This document shows positions 1-8,271 of a stretch of 64,000 bases of DNA, piece by piece. Both the position numbers and the translations under genes were made by a program. Every line of letters begins with the position of its first letter. The first letter of the stretch is position 1. Below the pieces are notes generated by a model that worked only from the letters and a program-made list of their open reading frames with translations, was not told the origin of the DNA and did not search any database. The DNA comes from JAFMJV01 sp963800275 (GTDB lineage: Bacteria; Chloroflexota; Limnocylindria; Limnocylindrales; CSP1-4). The stretch lies in assembly GCA_963800275.1 (NCBI GenBank), contig CAWDAI010000001.1, positions 1 to 64,000 of the forward strand. Reading direction: 5' to 3'.

Positions 1-7
1 TGTCGAC

Positions 8-49
8 GGCCAGCGACTTTGTCACTCTTGCGGCCAGCGACTTTGTCAC
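8..49. repeat. Left terminal repeats of the insertion sequence
   Basis: Two direct copies of GGCCAGCGACTTTGTCAC lie at 8-25 and 32-49, separated by six bases. They are the reverse complement of the copies beyond the transposase start, so they form the left inverted end of the element. Confidence 0.85.
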
Positions 50-179
50 CGACGCTTGGACGGTCGACGCCACGGATGATCGGCAGCGGGTCGCCATGGC
101 CCCGTCCTGGTCCTCGGCCATGGCTGGTCCCCGAGTGGGACGTCTTCGACCCGTGTGGTGGGCGTGGGGCCGGCGCGTC

Positions 180-1382
180 TCATCGGCCGCGCGCGGAGTT
201 CCGCGGCGGACGGCGGTGCGCTGACGAGCGGCTGCCAGGTGTGCCCTTGAGTTCCGCCCACAGGCTGCCGTCGAGCCGCTCCGCGACGATGATCTCGCGA
301 CCCGCCCGGGTCCGGCCATCGGACCGACGGGGCAGGGACAGGGCTCCACCATCCCAGGCGATCGTATTGTCGCGGGCCACGGTGCGCCGGTACCAGAACG
401 CGAACACGGCCTCGGCCGACAGGCCCTCGGGCCACGCCCTCCACGCGGGCATCGGATCGACCGCGGGTACCGCGAACCGCTCGTTGTGGCGGGCGAGGTA
501 GCCGGGCAGGAAGGCGTTCGCCTCGTCGATGGTGGTGATGCCGGCCAGACGCAGCTCCGTCACGAGCCGGTCCTGGGCCGTCCCCCACAGCCGCTCCACG
601 CGACCCTTCGCCTCGGGCGACGAGGCGGGTATCCAGCCGATGCCCGCCAGCTCCAGGGCACGTCCCACCTGCGTCGGCTGCCGCTCCCCGGCCAGTTCTT
701 CGAGGATGCTCGGCGCCTCGCGCGGATCCCGCTTGAAGATGCCGTGGTGGTCGGTGTAGAAGGCCCAGGGGAGGCCGTGGTCGTGGCTCGTCTGGGTCAG
801 CACCTCGAGGTAGCCTGCGGCATCCTCCTGCGTCCGGAACGTACCACCGGTCACGTGGCTCGTGGCGTCGTCGATGGCGCCCACGAGCGTCGCGAAGGGA
901 TGGTCCGGGCCGAACCAGCGATGTTTGCTGCCATCGGCCTGGAGCAGCTGTCCGGCTCGCTCCTTCCGGGGTCGGCGGCTTCGGTGGCGGGGCGCGCGGT
1001 GGGGAACCGGCGAGGGCCGACCCTCCTCGTCGAGGATCCGCCGCAAGGTCCGGACCGGGACGATGATGCCCTCGTGCGCCTCGAGCAACTCGGCGAGATG
1101 GGCCCGGTTGATGTCCCTGTATCGATCGTCCACGAGCCCCAGGATGCGGGTCCGCAGATCTGCATCGGTGCGGTTCACCGGACGGCGTCCCCGGTTGCCG
1201 TGGACCAGGGCCAGCGCACCCGATCCCAACCAGGCGGCGAGCAGACGGCGGACCTGGCGACCGGACACCGCGAGGATGGCCGCGGCCTGGTCGAGATCGA
1301 TCGTGCCATCCCGGAGATGGGTGAGGACATCGACCCGGCGGATGATCGCAGGGTCGTCGAGCGGATCGTCGGTCGGTTCCAT
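180..1382 (-). CDS. ISNCY-like DDE transposase
   Basis: This 400-residue transposase cuts and joins the element ends. An N-terminal helix-turn-helix (about residues 15-60, with AAAILAVSGRQVRRLL) binds the terminal repeats. The RNase H-fold integrase core follows. Its acidic triad is visible as D in LLQADGSKHRWFG, D in FYTDHHGIF and E in PEAKGRVERLWGT. A basic linker (HRSRRPRKER) precedes the core. Length and motif spacing fit the ISNCY/rve-type transposases rather than IS481 or IS3, since there is only one frame. The ATG at 1382 lies just inside the right terminal motifs, so transcription may begin within the end. No frameshift or internal stop is seen, so it is probably intact. The exact IS family is inferred from architecture. 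Confidence 0.85.
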   Translation of the reverse strand: MEPTDDPLDDPAIIRRVDVLTHLRDGTIDLDQAAAILAVSGRQVRRLLAAWLGSGALALVHGNRGRRPVNRTDADLRTRILGLVDDRYRDINRAHLAELLEAHEGIIVPVRTLRRILDEEGRPSPVPHRAPRHRSRRPRKERAGQLLQADGSKHRWFGPDHPFATLVGAIDDATSHVTGGTFRTQEDAAGYLEVLTQTSHDHGLPWAFYTDHHGIFKRDPREAPSILEELAGERQPTQVGRALELAGIGWIPASSPEAKGRVERLWGTAQDRLVTELRLAGITTIDEANAFLPGYLARHNERFAVPAVDPMPAWRAWPEGLSAEAVFAFWYRRTVARDNTIAWDGGALSLPRRSDGRTRAGREIIVAERLDGSLWAELKGTPGSRSSAHRRPPRNSARGR

Positions 1383-1392
1383 GCGAGCGACC

Positions 1393-1436
1393 GTGACAAA
1401 GTCGCTGGCCGTTCACCCCGGACATAGTCGCTGGCC
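1393..1436. repeat. Right terminal repeats of the insertion sequence
   Basis: GTGACAAAGTCGCTGGCC at 1393-1410 is an exact inverted copy of the left motif. A second copy at 1421-1436 has one base changed (GACATAGTCGCTGGCC). Both are followed by the shared extension GTTCAC, so the unit here is at least 16 bases, GTCGCTGGCCGTTCAC (1401-1416 and 1427-1442). Confidence 0.85.
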
Positions 1437-1460
1437 GTTCACACCAGGCCGGATAACGGC

Positions 1461-1492
1461 GAACGAGGGAGGCCTTCCGACCTCCCTCGTTC
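1461..1492 (-). terminator. Hairpin downstream of rplL
   Basis: A perfect 12-bp stem pairs GAACGAGGGAGG (1461-1472) with CCTCCCTCGTTC (1481-1492) around an eight-base loop. It starts 17 bases after the rplL stop. There is no clear U-tract on the minus strand, so it is a terminator candidate or mRNA 3' stabiliser rather than a textbook intrinsic terminator. It separates rplL from the insertion sequence. Confidence 0.65.
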
Positions 1493-1508
1493 GCGAAGCG
1501 GCGCGGGG

Positions 1509-1901
1509 CTACTTGATCTCGACCTTGGCGCCCTGCTCCTCGAGCGAAGCCTTGATCTTGTCGGCCTCGTCCTTGGCCACGCCCTCCTTGACGGCCTTGG
1601 GCGCGGCGTCGACGAGGTCCTTGGCCTCCTTGAGGCCGAGGCCGGTGAGCTCGCGCACGACCTTGATGACGGGGATCTTGTTGGGGCCGACCTCGGCGAG
1701 CACGACCTCGAACTCGGTCTGCTCCTCGGCGGCCTCGTCAGCAGCGTCGGCGCCGGCGGCAGGGGCGGCCACCGCAACGGCGGCCGGAGCAGCCGCGGTC
1801 ACGCCGTAGCGCTCCTCGAAGGCCTTGATGAACTCGGAGAGCTCAAGGACGGTCATGACGTCGATGGCTTCGAGGATGTCGTCCTGGGTAAGCTTGGCCA
1901 T
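1509..1901 (-). CDS. rplL: 50S ribosomal protein L7/L12
   Basis: This is the stalk protein, present in multiple copies on L10, which recruits translational GTPases to the ribosome. The 130 residues show the full family layout: an N-terminal dimerisation helix pair (residues 1-35, KLTQDDILEAIDVMTVLELS), an Ala/Pro-rich flexible hinge (36-58), and the compact C-terminal factor-binding domain with KIPVIKVVRELTGLGLKEAK. A good ribosome site (GAAAGGAACG) precedes the ATG. It is the last gene of the rplK-rplA-rplJ-rplL run and lies 55 bases after rplJ, in the usual order. In most bacteria rpoB follows; here a hairpin and an insertion sequence do. Confidence 0.98.
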   Translation of the reverse strand: MAKLTQDDILEAIDVMTVLELSEFIKAFEERYGVTAAAPAAVAVAAPAAGADAADEAAEEQTEFEVVLAEVGPNKIPVIKVVRELTGLGLKEAKDLVDAAPKAVKEGVAKDEADKIKASLEEQGAKVEIK

Positions 1902-1956
1902 GGTGTGATTCGTTCCTTTCGTTGACAGGTGTCGTGGGTCGTCTGTGCTGGTGGCT

Positions 1957-2484
1957 TTAGGCGGCTTCCGCGCCTTCGCGCTGCTCCCTCAGCTGCGCCA
2001 GGCCGTAGCCGAGGTCGCGCAGCGGAGCGGCCAGGAGGCCGGCCATGGTGCTGAGGGGCGAGGCCATGCCGCCGGCCAGCTGGGCCAACAGCTGTTCGCG
2101 GCCGGGTAGCTTGGCCAGCGCGGAGACCATCGCGGCGTCGACCGTCTGGCCACCGAGGGCGGCACCACGGATCTCGACGTTGAATGGCTTGGTGGCATCG
2201 ATCAGGCCCTTCGCCAGCGAGGCTTCGTCCTCGCCGCCGACGGCGATCGCGCTGGGACCGGTGAGGAGCGGGATGAGCTCCTGGCGCCCGGCCTGGTCGG
2301 CGGCGATCTTGGCCAGCCGGTTCTTGATGATCCGGTACTGGATGCCCTTCGCGCGCAACTCTCGGCGCACCCTCAGCAGGTCAGCCACGGACAGACCTCG
2401 ATGGTCCGAGACGATGGCGCTATCGGCCTCGCTCAGGAGCTCGACGAGCTCCGCCACCGCAGCCTGCTTGGCTTGTGTGGGCAT
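1957..2484 (-). CDS. rplJ: 50S ribosomal protein L10
   Basis: L10 anchors the L7/L12 stalk to 23S rRNA and, in many bacteria, represses its own operon by binding the mRNA leader. The ATG at 2484 (MPTQAKQAAVAELV) was chosen over an upstream in-frame ATG at 2541. It has a perfect GGAAAGGAGGGCAC site, and the extra 19 residues would be an unrelated Arg-rich stretch. The protein is 175 residues, normal for the family. It has the N-terminal RNA-binding domain (DSAIVSDHRGLSVADL, RIIKNRLAKIA) and a C-terminal helix (AGLLAAPLRDLGYGLAQL) that carries L7/L12 dimers. A 322-base leader precedes it. Confidence 0.97.
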   Translation of the reverse strand: MPTQAKQAAVAELVELLSEADSAIVSDHRGLSVADLLRVRRELRAKGIQYRIIKNRLAKIAADQAGRQELIPLLTGPSAIAVGGEDEASLAKGLIDATKPFNVEIRGAALGGQTVDAAMVSALAKLPGREQLLAQLAGGMASPLSTMAGLLAAPLRDLGYGLAQLREQREGAEAA

Positions 2485-2486
2485 GT

Positions 2487-2770
2487 GCCCTCCTTTCCGT
2501 TCTGGGCGCCGCTGGCGCGACCGCCCCTGTGGGTCCCGCACAGGAGCGTCGGTCGCTGCTCACGCAGCACCCGGACGGAAGGTCCGGTCTCGACACCTGC
2601 CTTGGCGTGCCCGTCGGCGTACCCGCCACACGCGGCGGTCCGATCGACGATTTCGGTCCGGTCCGGCGGGGCCACTGGGGCCTCGCGGCGCGACAGCCTC
2701 GCGGCTGCCTCGGACGCATCGCTGTCTCTGGCGGAACTGGTCTTGTTTTCGACGGGACGCGTCCCGTCAG
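2487..2770 (-). promoter_or_regulatory. Probable L10-type autoregulatory leader
   Basis: The 322 bases between rplA and rplJ hold no gene. On the minus strand they contain strong secondary structure. There is a perfect 18-base palindrome GACGGGACGCGTCCCGTC (2751-2768), and a stem CAGGCA-GCG-TGCCTG lies just outside at 2781-2795. An AGAGACAGC segment (minus strand, near 2722-2730) is followed by paired GGCAGCC/GGCTGTC sequence. Position and size match the L10(L12)4-binding leader of many rplJL operons. The call rests mainly on position and foldability; a covariance-model match was not possible here. Confidence 0.5.
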
Positions 2771-2806
2771 CGCTATGGTGCAGGCAGCGTGCCTGCGGAA
2801 CCCCGG

Positions 2807-3511
2807 CTAGGCGGCGTGGGCCAGCAGGGCCGGCACATCCACGCGGATACCGGGGCCCATCGTCGCGGCCACGGTCAGGCTGCGGAAGTACTGGCCCTTG
2901 GCCTCCTTCGGCCGGGCGCGGTTGATGGCGTCGGTGAGGGCGGCCAGGTTGTCGATGAGCTGCTCCGCCTCGAAGGTGGAGCGGCCGAAGGTGGAATGGA
3001 TGATGCCGCCCTTGTCCACCTTGAACTCGATGCGACCGCCCTTCAGCTCGCGGATGACCTGGTCGAGGTCGAAGGTGACGGTACCGGCCTTGGGGTTGGG
3101 CATGAGGCCGCGTCGGCCGAGGATGCGGCCGAGCTTGCCCACCCGGCCCATCATGTCAGGCGTGGCCACGGCCACGTCGAAGTCGAGCCAGCCACCCTCG
3201 ATCTTCTCGGCGAGGTCGTCGGCGCCGACCACGTCGGCGCCCGCATCGGTGGCCTCCGCCGCCTTGTCGCCCTGGGCGAAGACGGCCACGCGCACGACCT
3301 TGCCACTGCCGTGCGGCAGACCGACGGTGCCGCGCACCATCTGCTCCGCATGTCGGGGGTCCACGCCCAGGCGGATGTGCGCCTCGAGTGAGCCGTCGAA
3401 CTTGGTGGTGGCGGTCTGCTTGAGCAGCGCCATGGCCTCCTCGGGCTCGTAGACCCGCTCGTGGTCCACCAGCTTGGCGGCCTCCTGGTATCGCTTGCCG
3501 TGCTTGCCCAT
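2807..3511 (-). CDS. rplA: 50S ribosomal protein L1
   Basis: L1 forms the mobile L1 stalk that handles E-site tRNA release, and it often represses rplK-rplA translation. The ATG at 3511 (MGKHGKRYQEAAKLVD) follows a GAAAGGA site. The in-frame upstream ATG at 3619 would add 36 unconserved Pro/Arg-rich residues and was rejected. The product is 234 residues, the usual length. Conserved segments include the LGVDPRHAEQMVRGTVGLPHG strand region, the GRRGLMPNPKAGTVT loop and the C-terminal return to domain I (FRSLTVAATMGPGIRVD). It lies 126 bases downstream of rplK. Confidence 0.98.
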   Translation of the reverse strand: MGKHGKRYQEAAKLVDHERVYEPEEAMALLKQTATTKFDGSLEAHIRLGVDPRHAEQMVRGTVGLPHGSGKVVRVAVFAQGDKAAEATDAGADVVGADDLAEKIEGGWLDFDVAVATPDMMGRVGKLGRILGRRGLMPNPKAGTVTFDLDQVIRELKGGRIEFKVDKGGIIHSTFGRSTFEAEQLIDNLAALTDAINRARPKEAKGQYFRSLTVAATMGPGIRVDVPALLAHAA

Positions 3512-3637
3512 CTGATCGGTTCCTTTCTCGTGCGGCCGTTGGCGGCCTCCCCCTGGTGACGCGGGGTGGTCGTGCCGGGGTGCGGCTCGGGGCCGCGGGC
3601 GCTCTCCGTTCCGGCGCACGGAGCCCCAGGCGATCGC

Positions 3638-4066
3638 CTAGTCGACGATCTCGATACCCATGGAGCGGGCGGTCCCGGCGATGACGCGTGCAGCCATCTC
3701 CGGGTCGTTGGCGTTGAGGTCGGACTTCTTGGTCTCCGCGATCTCCAGCAGCTGGGCCCTGGTGACCTTGCCCACGGGGCCCTCACGGCCAGCGGTGCCG
3801 GAGCCCTTGTCCACGCCCGCGGCCTTGCGCAGCAGGTCCGCTGCGGGCGGCGTCTTGAGCACGAAGGTGAAGCTGCGATCCTCGAAGATCGTGATGCGAG
3901 CAGGGATGATCTGCCCACTCTGGGCCGCCGTCCGCTCGTTGTAGGTCTTGGTGAACTCGACGATGTTGATACCGTGCGGACCGAGCGCGGTGCCGACGGG
4001 CGGGGCCGGGGTGGCCTTGCCCGCGGGCAGCTGCAGGGTCAGGACGGTGCGGATCTTCTTGGCCAT
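3638..4066 (-). CDS. rplK: 50S ribosomal protein L11
   Basis: L11 binds the GTPase-associated centre of 23S rRNA and takes part in factor binding and the stringent response. The 142 residues cover both domains. The N-terminal domain has the proline helix motif (LQLPAGKATPAPPVGTALG). The C-terminal rRNA-binding domain has KTPPAADLLRKAAGVDKGSG and the conserved end GTARSMGIEIVD. Its length is exactly that of the family. It is 44 bases downstream of nusG in the usual nusG-rplK-rplA order and is probably cotranscribed with secE-nusG. Confidence 0.98.
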   Translation of the reverse strand: MAKKIRTVLTLQLPAGKATPAPPVGTALGPHGINIVEFTKTYNERTAAQSGQIIPARITIFEDRSFTFVLKTPPAADLLRKAAGVDKGSGTAGREGPVGKVTRAQLLEIAETKKSDLNANDPEMAARVIAGTARSMGIEIVD

Positions 4067-4110
4067 CGGTTCGTCTCGTTCTACCTCGTCGTGATTGGGA
4101 TGCCGGTCAG

Positions 4111-4692
4111 CTAGAGCTTCTCGACCTGCAGGAAGTCGAGCTCCACGGGTGTCTCACGCCCGAAGATGCTGACCAGGACCTTGAGCTTGTTGCGTTCGGG
4201 GTTGACCTCGTCCACGGTCCCGATGAACTCGGCGAAAGGACCGTCGGTGACCCGTACGGACTGGCCCTTGGTGAAGGCCACGCGGTACTTGGGCGTCTCC
4301 ACGCCCATCTGGCGCAGGATCTGCTTGACCTCGTGCTCCTCGAGGGGCACCGGCTCGTTGCGCGAACCGGGGATGTTGCCGCCGCCCACGAAGCTGGTCA
4401 CGCCCGGGGTGTTGCGCACCACGAACCAGGACTCCGGGTCGAGGATCATCTCCACCAGCACGTAGCCGGGGAAGACCTTCTTCTGCACGGTCACGCGCTG
4501 ACCGCCACGGATCTCGATCTCGTCCTCTTCGGGCACGAGGACCTGGTAGATCTTGTCATCCATGCCCATGGTCTCGATGCGATGCTCGAGGTTGGTCTTC
4601 ACCTTCTTCTCGTAGCCCGAGTAGGTGTGGATGACATACCAGCGCTTTTCCGGTTGCGCGGTCTCGGTCAGGTGGTCGAGGAAGCTGGTCAC
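4111..4692 (-). CDS. nusG: Transcription termination/antitermination factor NusG
   Basis: NusG binds RNA polymerase and links it to Rho or to the ribosome. The NGN domain spans about residues 15-125 (KRWYVIHTYSGYEKKV, then KKVFPGYVLVEM). The C-terminal KOW domain starts with VRVTDGPFAEFIGTVDEV and ends in ELDFLQVEKL. The start is GTG at 4692, and its G is the last base of the secE TAG, so the two genes overlap by one base and are translationally coupled. The 193-residue length is normal. Confidence 0.97.
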   Translation of the reverse strand: MTSFLDHLTETAQPEKRWYVIHTYSGYEKKVKTNLEHRIETMGMDDKIYQVLVPEEDEIEIRGGQRVTVQKKVFPGYVLVEMILDPESWFVVRNTPGVTSFVGGGNIPGSRNEPVPLEEHEVKQILRQMGVETPKYRVAFTKGQSVRVTDGPFAEFIGTVDEVNPERNKLKVLVSIFGRETPVELDFLQVEKL

Positions 4693-4883
4693 TAGAAGGT
4701 ATCCGTGATGAAGCGCAGGACGGTGGTCCAGACGAGGTCGAAGAACCCGATGTAGACGCCGAAGAAGGCGCTGATGAAGAACACCAGGATCGTCAGGTTG
4801 CGGACCTGTTCCCGCGTGGGCCAGGTCACCTTCTTCAGTTCTGACCAGGACTCGGTGAAGTACTGGCGAATGCTACCGATCAC
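4692..4883 (-). CDS. secE: Preprotein translocase subunit SecE
   Basis: SecE clamps SecY in the plasma-membrane protein-export channel. This is the short single-span form, 63 residues. The conserved amphipathic region SWSELKKVTWPTREQV precedes one membrane helix (about residues 30-55, LTILVFFISAFFGVYIGFF). The lengths and the KVTWP signature are diagnostic. It lies between tRNA-Trp and nusG and overlaps nusG by one base. Confidence 0.97.
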   Translation of the reverse strand: MIGSIRQYFTESWSELKKVTWPTREQVRNLTILVFFISAFFGVYIGFFDLVWTTVLRFITDTF

Positions 4884-4921
4884 GGTTCTCTACTCGTTGC
4901 CTCGTGGTTGACTGGCGATGG

Positions 4922-4998
4922 TGGCAGGCGCGGCGGGACTCGAACCCACAACCCCTGGTTTTGGAGACCAGTGCTCTGCCAAATTGAGCTACGCGCCT
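4922..4998 (-). tRNA. tRNA-Trp (anticodon CCA)
   Basis: The minus strand folds as a complete cloverleaf. Acceptor AGGCGCG pairs with CGCGCCT, the anticodon stem CTGGT/ACCAG encloses CTCCAAA with anticodon CCA, and the T-loop GTTCGAG is present. The 3' CCA is encoded. It sits between rpmG and secE, a common bacterial arrangement. Confidence 0.97.
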
Positions 4999-5014
4999 AT
5001 GCTGCTGGGTGCCC

Positions 5015-5179
5015 CTACTTCGACTCGCGGTGCAGCGTGTGTGTCCGGCAACGCGGGCAGTAACGCCGCAACTCGATGCGACCTGGGTCGTTCTTCTTGT
5101 TCTTCTCCGACGTGTAGGTCCGCTCCTTGCACTCAGTGCAGGCGAGCGTGATGACTGGTCGGTTCTCGGCTTTGGCCAC
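5015..5179 (-). CDS. rpmG: 50S ribosomal protein L33
   Basis: This short gene has a GTG start at 5179 and encodes 54 residues: MAKAENRPVITLACTECKER at the N-terminus, ending LHRESK. It is the zinc-binding C+ form of L33, with two CxxC pairs (CTEC at 14-17 and CPRC at 41-44). The core has YTSEKNKKND and the LRRYCPRCRTHTLHRE signature. It begins six bases after the tuf stop, so its ribosome site overlaps the tuf end and the two are likely coupled. tRNA-Trp follows 16 bases downstream. C+ and zinc-free paralogues often coexist under zinc regulation; only this one is in the window. Confidence 0.95.
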   Translation of the reverse strand: MAKAENRPVITLACTECKERTYTSEKNKKNDPGRIELRRYCPRCRTHTLHRESK

Positions 5180-5185
5180 TGAAGT

Positions 5186-6382
<1,197 letters not shown>

Positions 6383-6447
6383 CCTCGTAGTCCGCTTGGC
6401 CCCAGAGCGCGCGCACCGGGTCGGTGGGCGTCTCGGAGGTGATCAGG

Positions 6448-6522
<75 letters not shown>

Positions 6523-6564
6523 GCGCTGGGCGTTTGTGGGCTGTGGCAGAGGAGCCGGGATGTT

Positions 6565-6649
6565 TGGTGGGCAGGGAGGGAATTGAACCCCCACAGTCGA
6601 AGACGGCTGATCTACAGTCAGCGGAGCTCACCACCTGCTCAACCTACCC
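6565..6649 (-). tRNA. tRNA-Tyr (anticodon GTA)
   Basis: A class II tRNA of 85 bases with a long variable arm. The anticodon stem GCTGA/TCAGC encloses CTGTAGA. Acceptor GGGTAGG pairs with CCTGCCC, and the 3' CCA is encoded. Confidence 0.96.
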
Positions 6650-6716
6650 ATGTTGTCCCTGTGTCCTCCCGAGGGCCGAAACCCACGTGGTGAGGAGGAC
6701 CATCGTCCTCTGTTGT

Positions 6717-6792
6717 TGGAGCCGACGACGGGACTCGAACCCGGAACCGGTGGTTTACAAAACCACTGCTCTACCAATTGAGCTACGTCGGC
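6717..6792 (-). tRNA. tRNA-Thr (anticodon TGT)
   Basis: A complete cloverleaf. Acceptor GCCGACG pairs with CGTCGGC, and the anticodon stem GTGGT/ACCAC encloses TTTGTAA. The 3' CCA is encoded. It is the first gene of the tRNA-tuf transcription unit. Confidence 0.96.
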
Positions 6793-6803
6793 GGCGACGC
6801 CGA

Positions 6804-6833
6804 ATGATAGTGCACGAACCACGAACCCCGCAA
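6804..6833 (-). promoter_or_regulatory. Candidate sigma-70 promoter of the tRNA-tuf operon
   Basis: On the minus strand, TTGCGG (6828-6833) and TATCAT (6804-6809) are separated by 18 bases. The predicted start is a few bases upstream of tRNA-Thr(TGT). The -10 is good (5/6), the -35 weak. Confidence 0.4.
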
Positions 6834-6852
6834 GCGGGCGAGTGGTGCGACC

Positions 6853-8271
6853 TCAGCCGGGATCGACCCTCGGCGGTGCCGGCGCCTCGGGCAGGAGATC
6901 GTCGGCCTCAGCGGCGGGTGCCGGCGGTGAAGCAGGCAGGGCCGGGCCGCGGTCTTGCGCGGGTGCCGCTGTCGGCTCAGGGGCAGGCGGGGACGCGGCG
7001 GCCGCCTGGTCAGCGGCCTCCGTGGCCCGGGCCTCCCCGGGCCCGGCCTCTCCCGGAGCGGGCGCGGCCTCGGGCAGGCCGCGCTGGGCGGCCGCCTCGA
7101 AGAGGAAGACCGAGCCCGCGACCGAGGCATTGAGCGAGGCCACCTTCCCACGCATGGGGATGCGGGCCATGAGGTCGACACGCTTGCGCACACGGGCGTT
7201 CAGGCCACGGCCCTCCGAGCCGGTGACGATGACGATGGGGCCGCGCATGTCCGCCTCGCGTACGGTCAGCTGCGCGTCCCCGTCGGCGCCGATGACACGC
7301 AGGCCACGGGCGTGGAGGTCCACCAGCGCTCCGGCCAGGTCGGGCATGGGCACCAGCAGCAGGTGCTCGACGGCACCGGCCGAGGTCTTGATGGCGGCGG
7401 GGCTGATGGGCGCGGCCCCCTTGGTCGGGAAGACGACCCCGTGGACCCCGCAGGCCTCTGCCGAGCGCAGGAGCGTGCCCACGTTCTGGGGGTCCTCGAG
7501 GTGGTCGAGGGCGAGCACGAACGGCGGTTCCTTGCGCAAACGTGCCAGGGCCAGGACCTCGTCGAGCGTGGCCCAGCGTCGCGGGGCCACCACCAGGGCC
7601 ACGCCCTGGTGGCCATCGAACCCGGCGACCGCGGTGATGGTCCCGCCCTCGACCTCGACCACCGGGATGCGCAGGGTGGTCGCATGCAGCACCAGCTGCT
7701 CGAGGGCCGCCCGGCGCTCGGGCACCACCAGCAGCCGCTTGGCCTCGCGGCGAGCCACGAAGGCCTCCTCCACCGGCCGCCGGCCGGCCACGACCTCCTC
7801 AGCCCCGGACAGGATCTCGGCCGGTGGGGGGCCGGCGGGGCGGCGCCCATAGCCCGGACCACGATCGGGCCCGGGGCCCGGATGCCGAGGCCCTCGGTCA
7901 CGTTCCCAGCGGCCGCGATCGGGTCGCGGACCACGGGGCCGGTCGCGGCGGTCGGGACCGCCACGGCGGTCGGGACCACGTTGATCGCGCCGCCCCCAAC
8001 CTTGGTCACGCCCGCCGGTGGGCCGCCCGGCCGGGCCCTGGCCGGGTGGGCGACGAGCGGGCCCCTGGCCGTAGGGTCCGCCCGCGGGTGTGGCGCCTTG
8101 CGGGGACGGCCGAGGCCCAGCGGACGCAGGCTGCTGCCCCTGGCGCTCCTCGGGTCGGCGCTCAGGCTCGCGCTCCGCGGCCGCGTCGGCAGAGCCGCCC
8201 GATCCGCTCGAGCCGCTCGGGTCCTCAGCCCCGCGCGGCCCTTGTCCGTGTGGCTGCTGTCGGTCGGTCAT
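6853..8271 (-). CDS. rlmB: 23S rRNA (guanosine-2'-O-) methyltransferase RlmB/TrmH family
   Basis: This SpoU (SPOUT) enzyme methylates a ribose 2'-OH in RNA using S-adenosylmethionine. The substrate-binding domain starts near residue 155 (EEVVAGRRPVEEAFVARR). The catalytic domain shows the three SpoU motifs: motif 1 LDHLEDPQNVGTLLRSAEA with the catalytic Arg, motif 2 TGSEGRGL, and motif 3 IPMRGKVASLNASVAGSVF. At 472 residues it is about 200 longer than usual. The excess is an N-terminal Gln/Gly/Pro/Arg-rich tract (about 1-150) and a Pro/Ala-rich tail (about 405-472), both probably disordered and perhaps RNA-binding. Its ATG overlaps the cysS TGA by four bases. RlmB is chosen over TrmH by the cysS-rlmB synteny. 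Confidence 0.9.
   Translation of the reverse strand: MTDRQQPHGQGPRGAEDPSGSSGSGGSADAAAEREPERRPEERQGQQPASAGPRPSPQGATPAGGPYGQGPARRPPGQGPAGRPTGGRDQGWGRRDQRGPDRRGGPDRRDRPRGPRPDRGRWERDRGPRHPGPGPDRGPGYGRRPAGPPPAEILSGAEEVVAGRRPVEEAFVARREAKRLLVVPERRAALEQLVLHATTLRIPVVEVEGGTITAVAGFDGHQGVALVVAPRRWATLDEVLALARLRKEPPFVLALDHLEDPQNVGTLLRSAEACGVHGVVFPTKGAAPISPAAIKTSAGAVEHLLLVPMPDLAGALVDLHARGLRVIGADGDAQLTVREADMRGPIVIVTGSEGRGLNARVRKRVDLMARIPMRGKVASLNASVAGSVFLFEAAAQRGLPEAAPAPGEAGPGEARATEAADQAAAASPPAPEPTAAPAQDRGPALPASPPAPAAEADDLLPEAPAPPRVDPG

Larger units (their letters stand above)
1..1442 (-). mobile_element. ISNCY-like insertion sequence
   Basis: One DDE transposase gene is flanked by inverted copies of an 18-base motif, GGCCAGCGACTTTGTCAC. 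Each end carries the motif twice, at 8-25 and 32-49 on the left and at 1393-1410 plus a variant at 1421-1436 on the right. Such doubled sites are typical transposase-binding ends. The left boundary may lie at or before base 1, so no target duplication can be assessed. The right end stops about 20 bases short of the hairpin behind rplL, so the element landed just downstream of the ribosomal protein operon. The family assignment rests on the transposase architecture; exact ends are uncertain. Confidence 0.8.

Noticed and set aside
46..1425. 459-residue Arg/Pro/Gly-rich frame over the insertion sequence
   Set aside because: It is out of frame with the transposase, which has all DDE motifs, and its low-complexity Arg/Gly/Pro make-up is typical of a GC-rich shadow.
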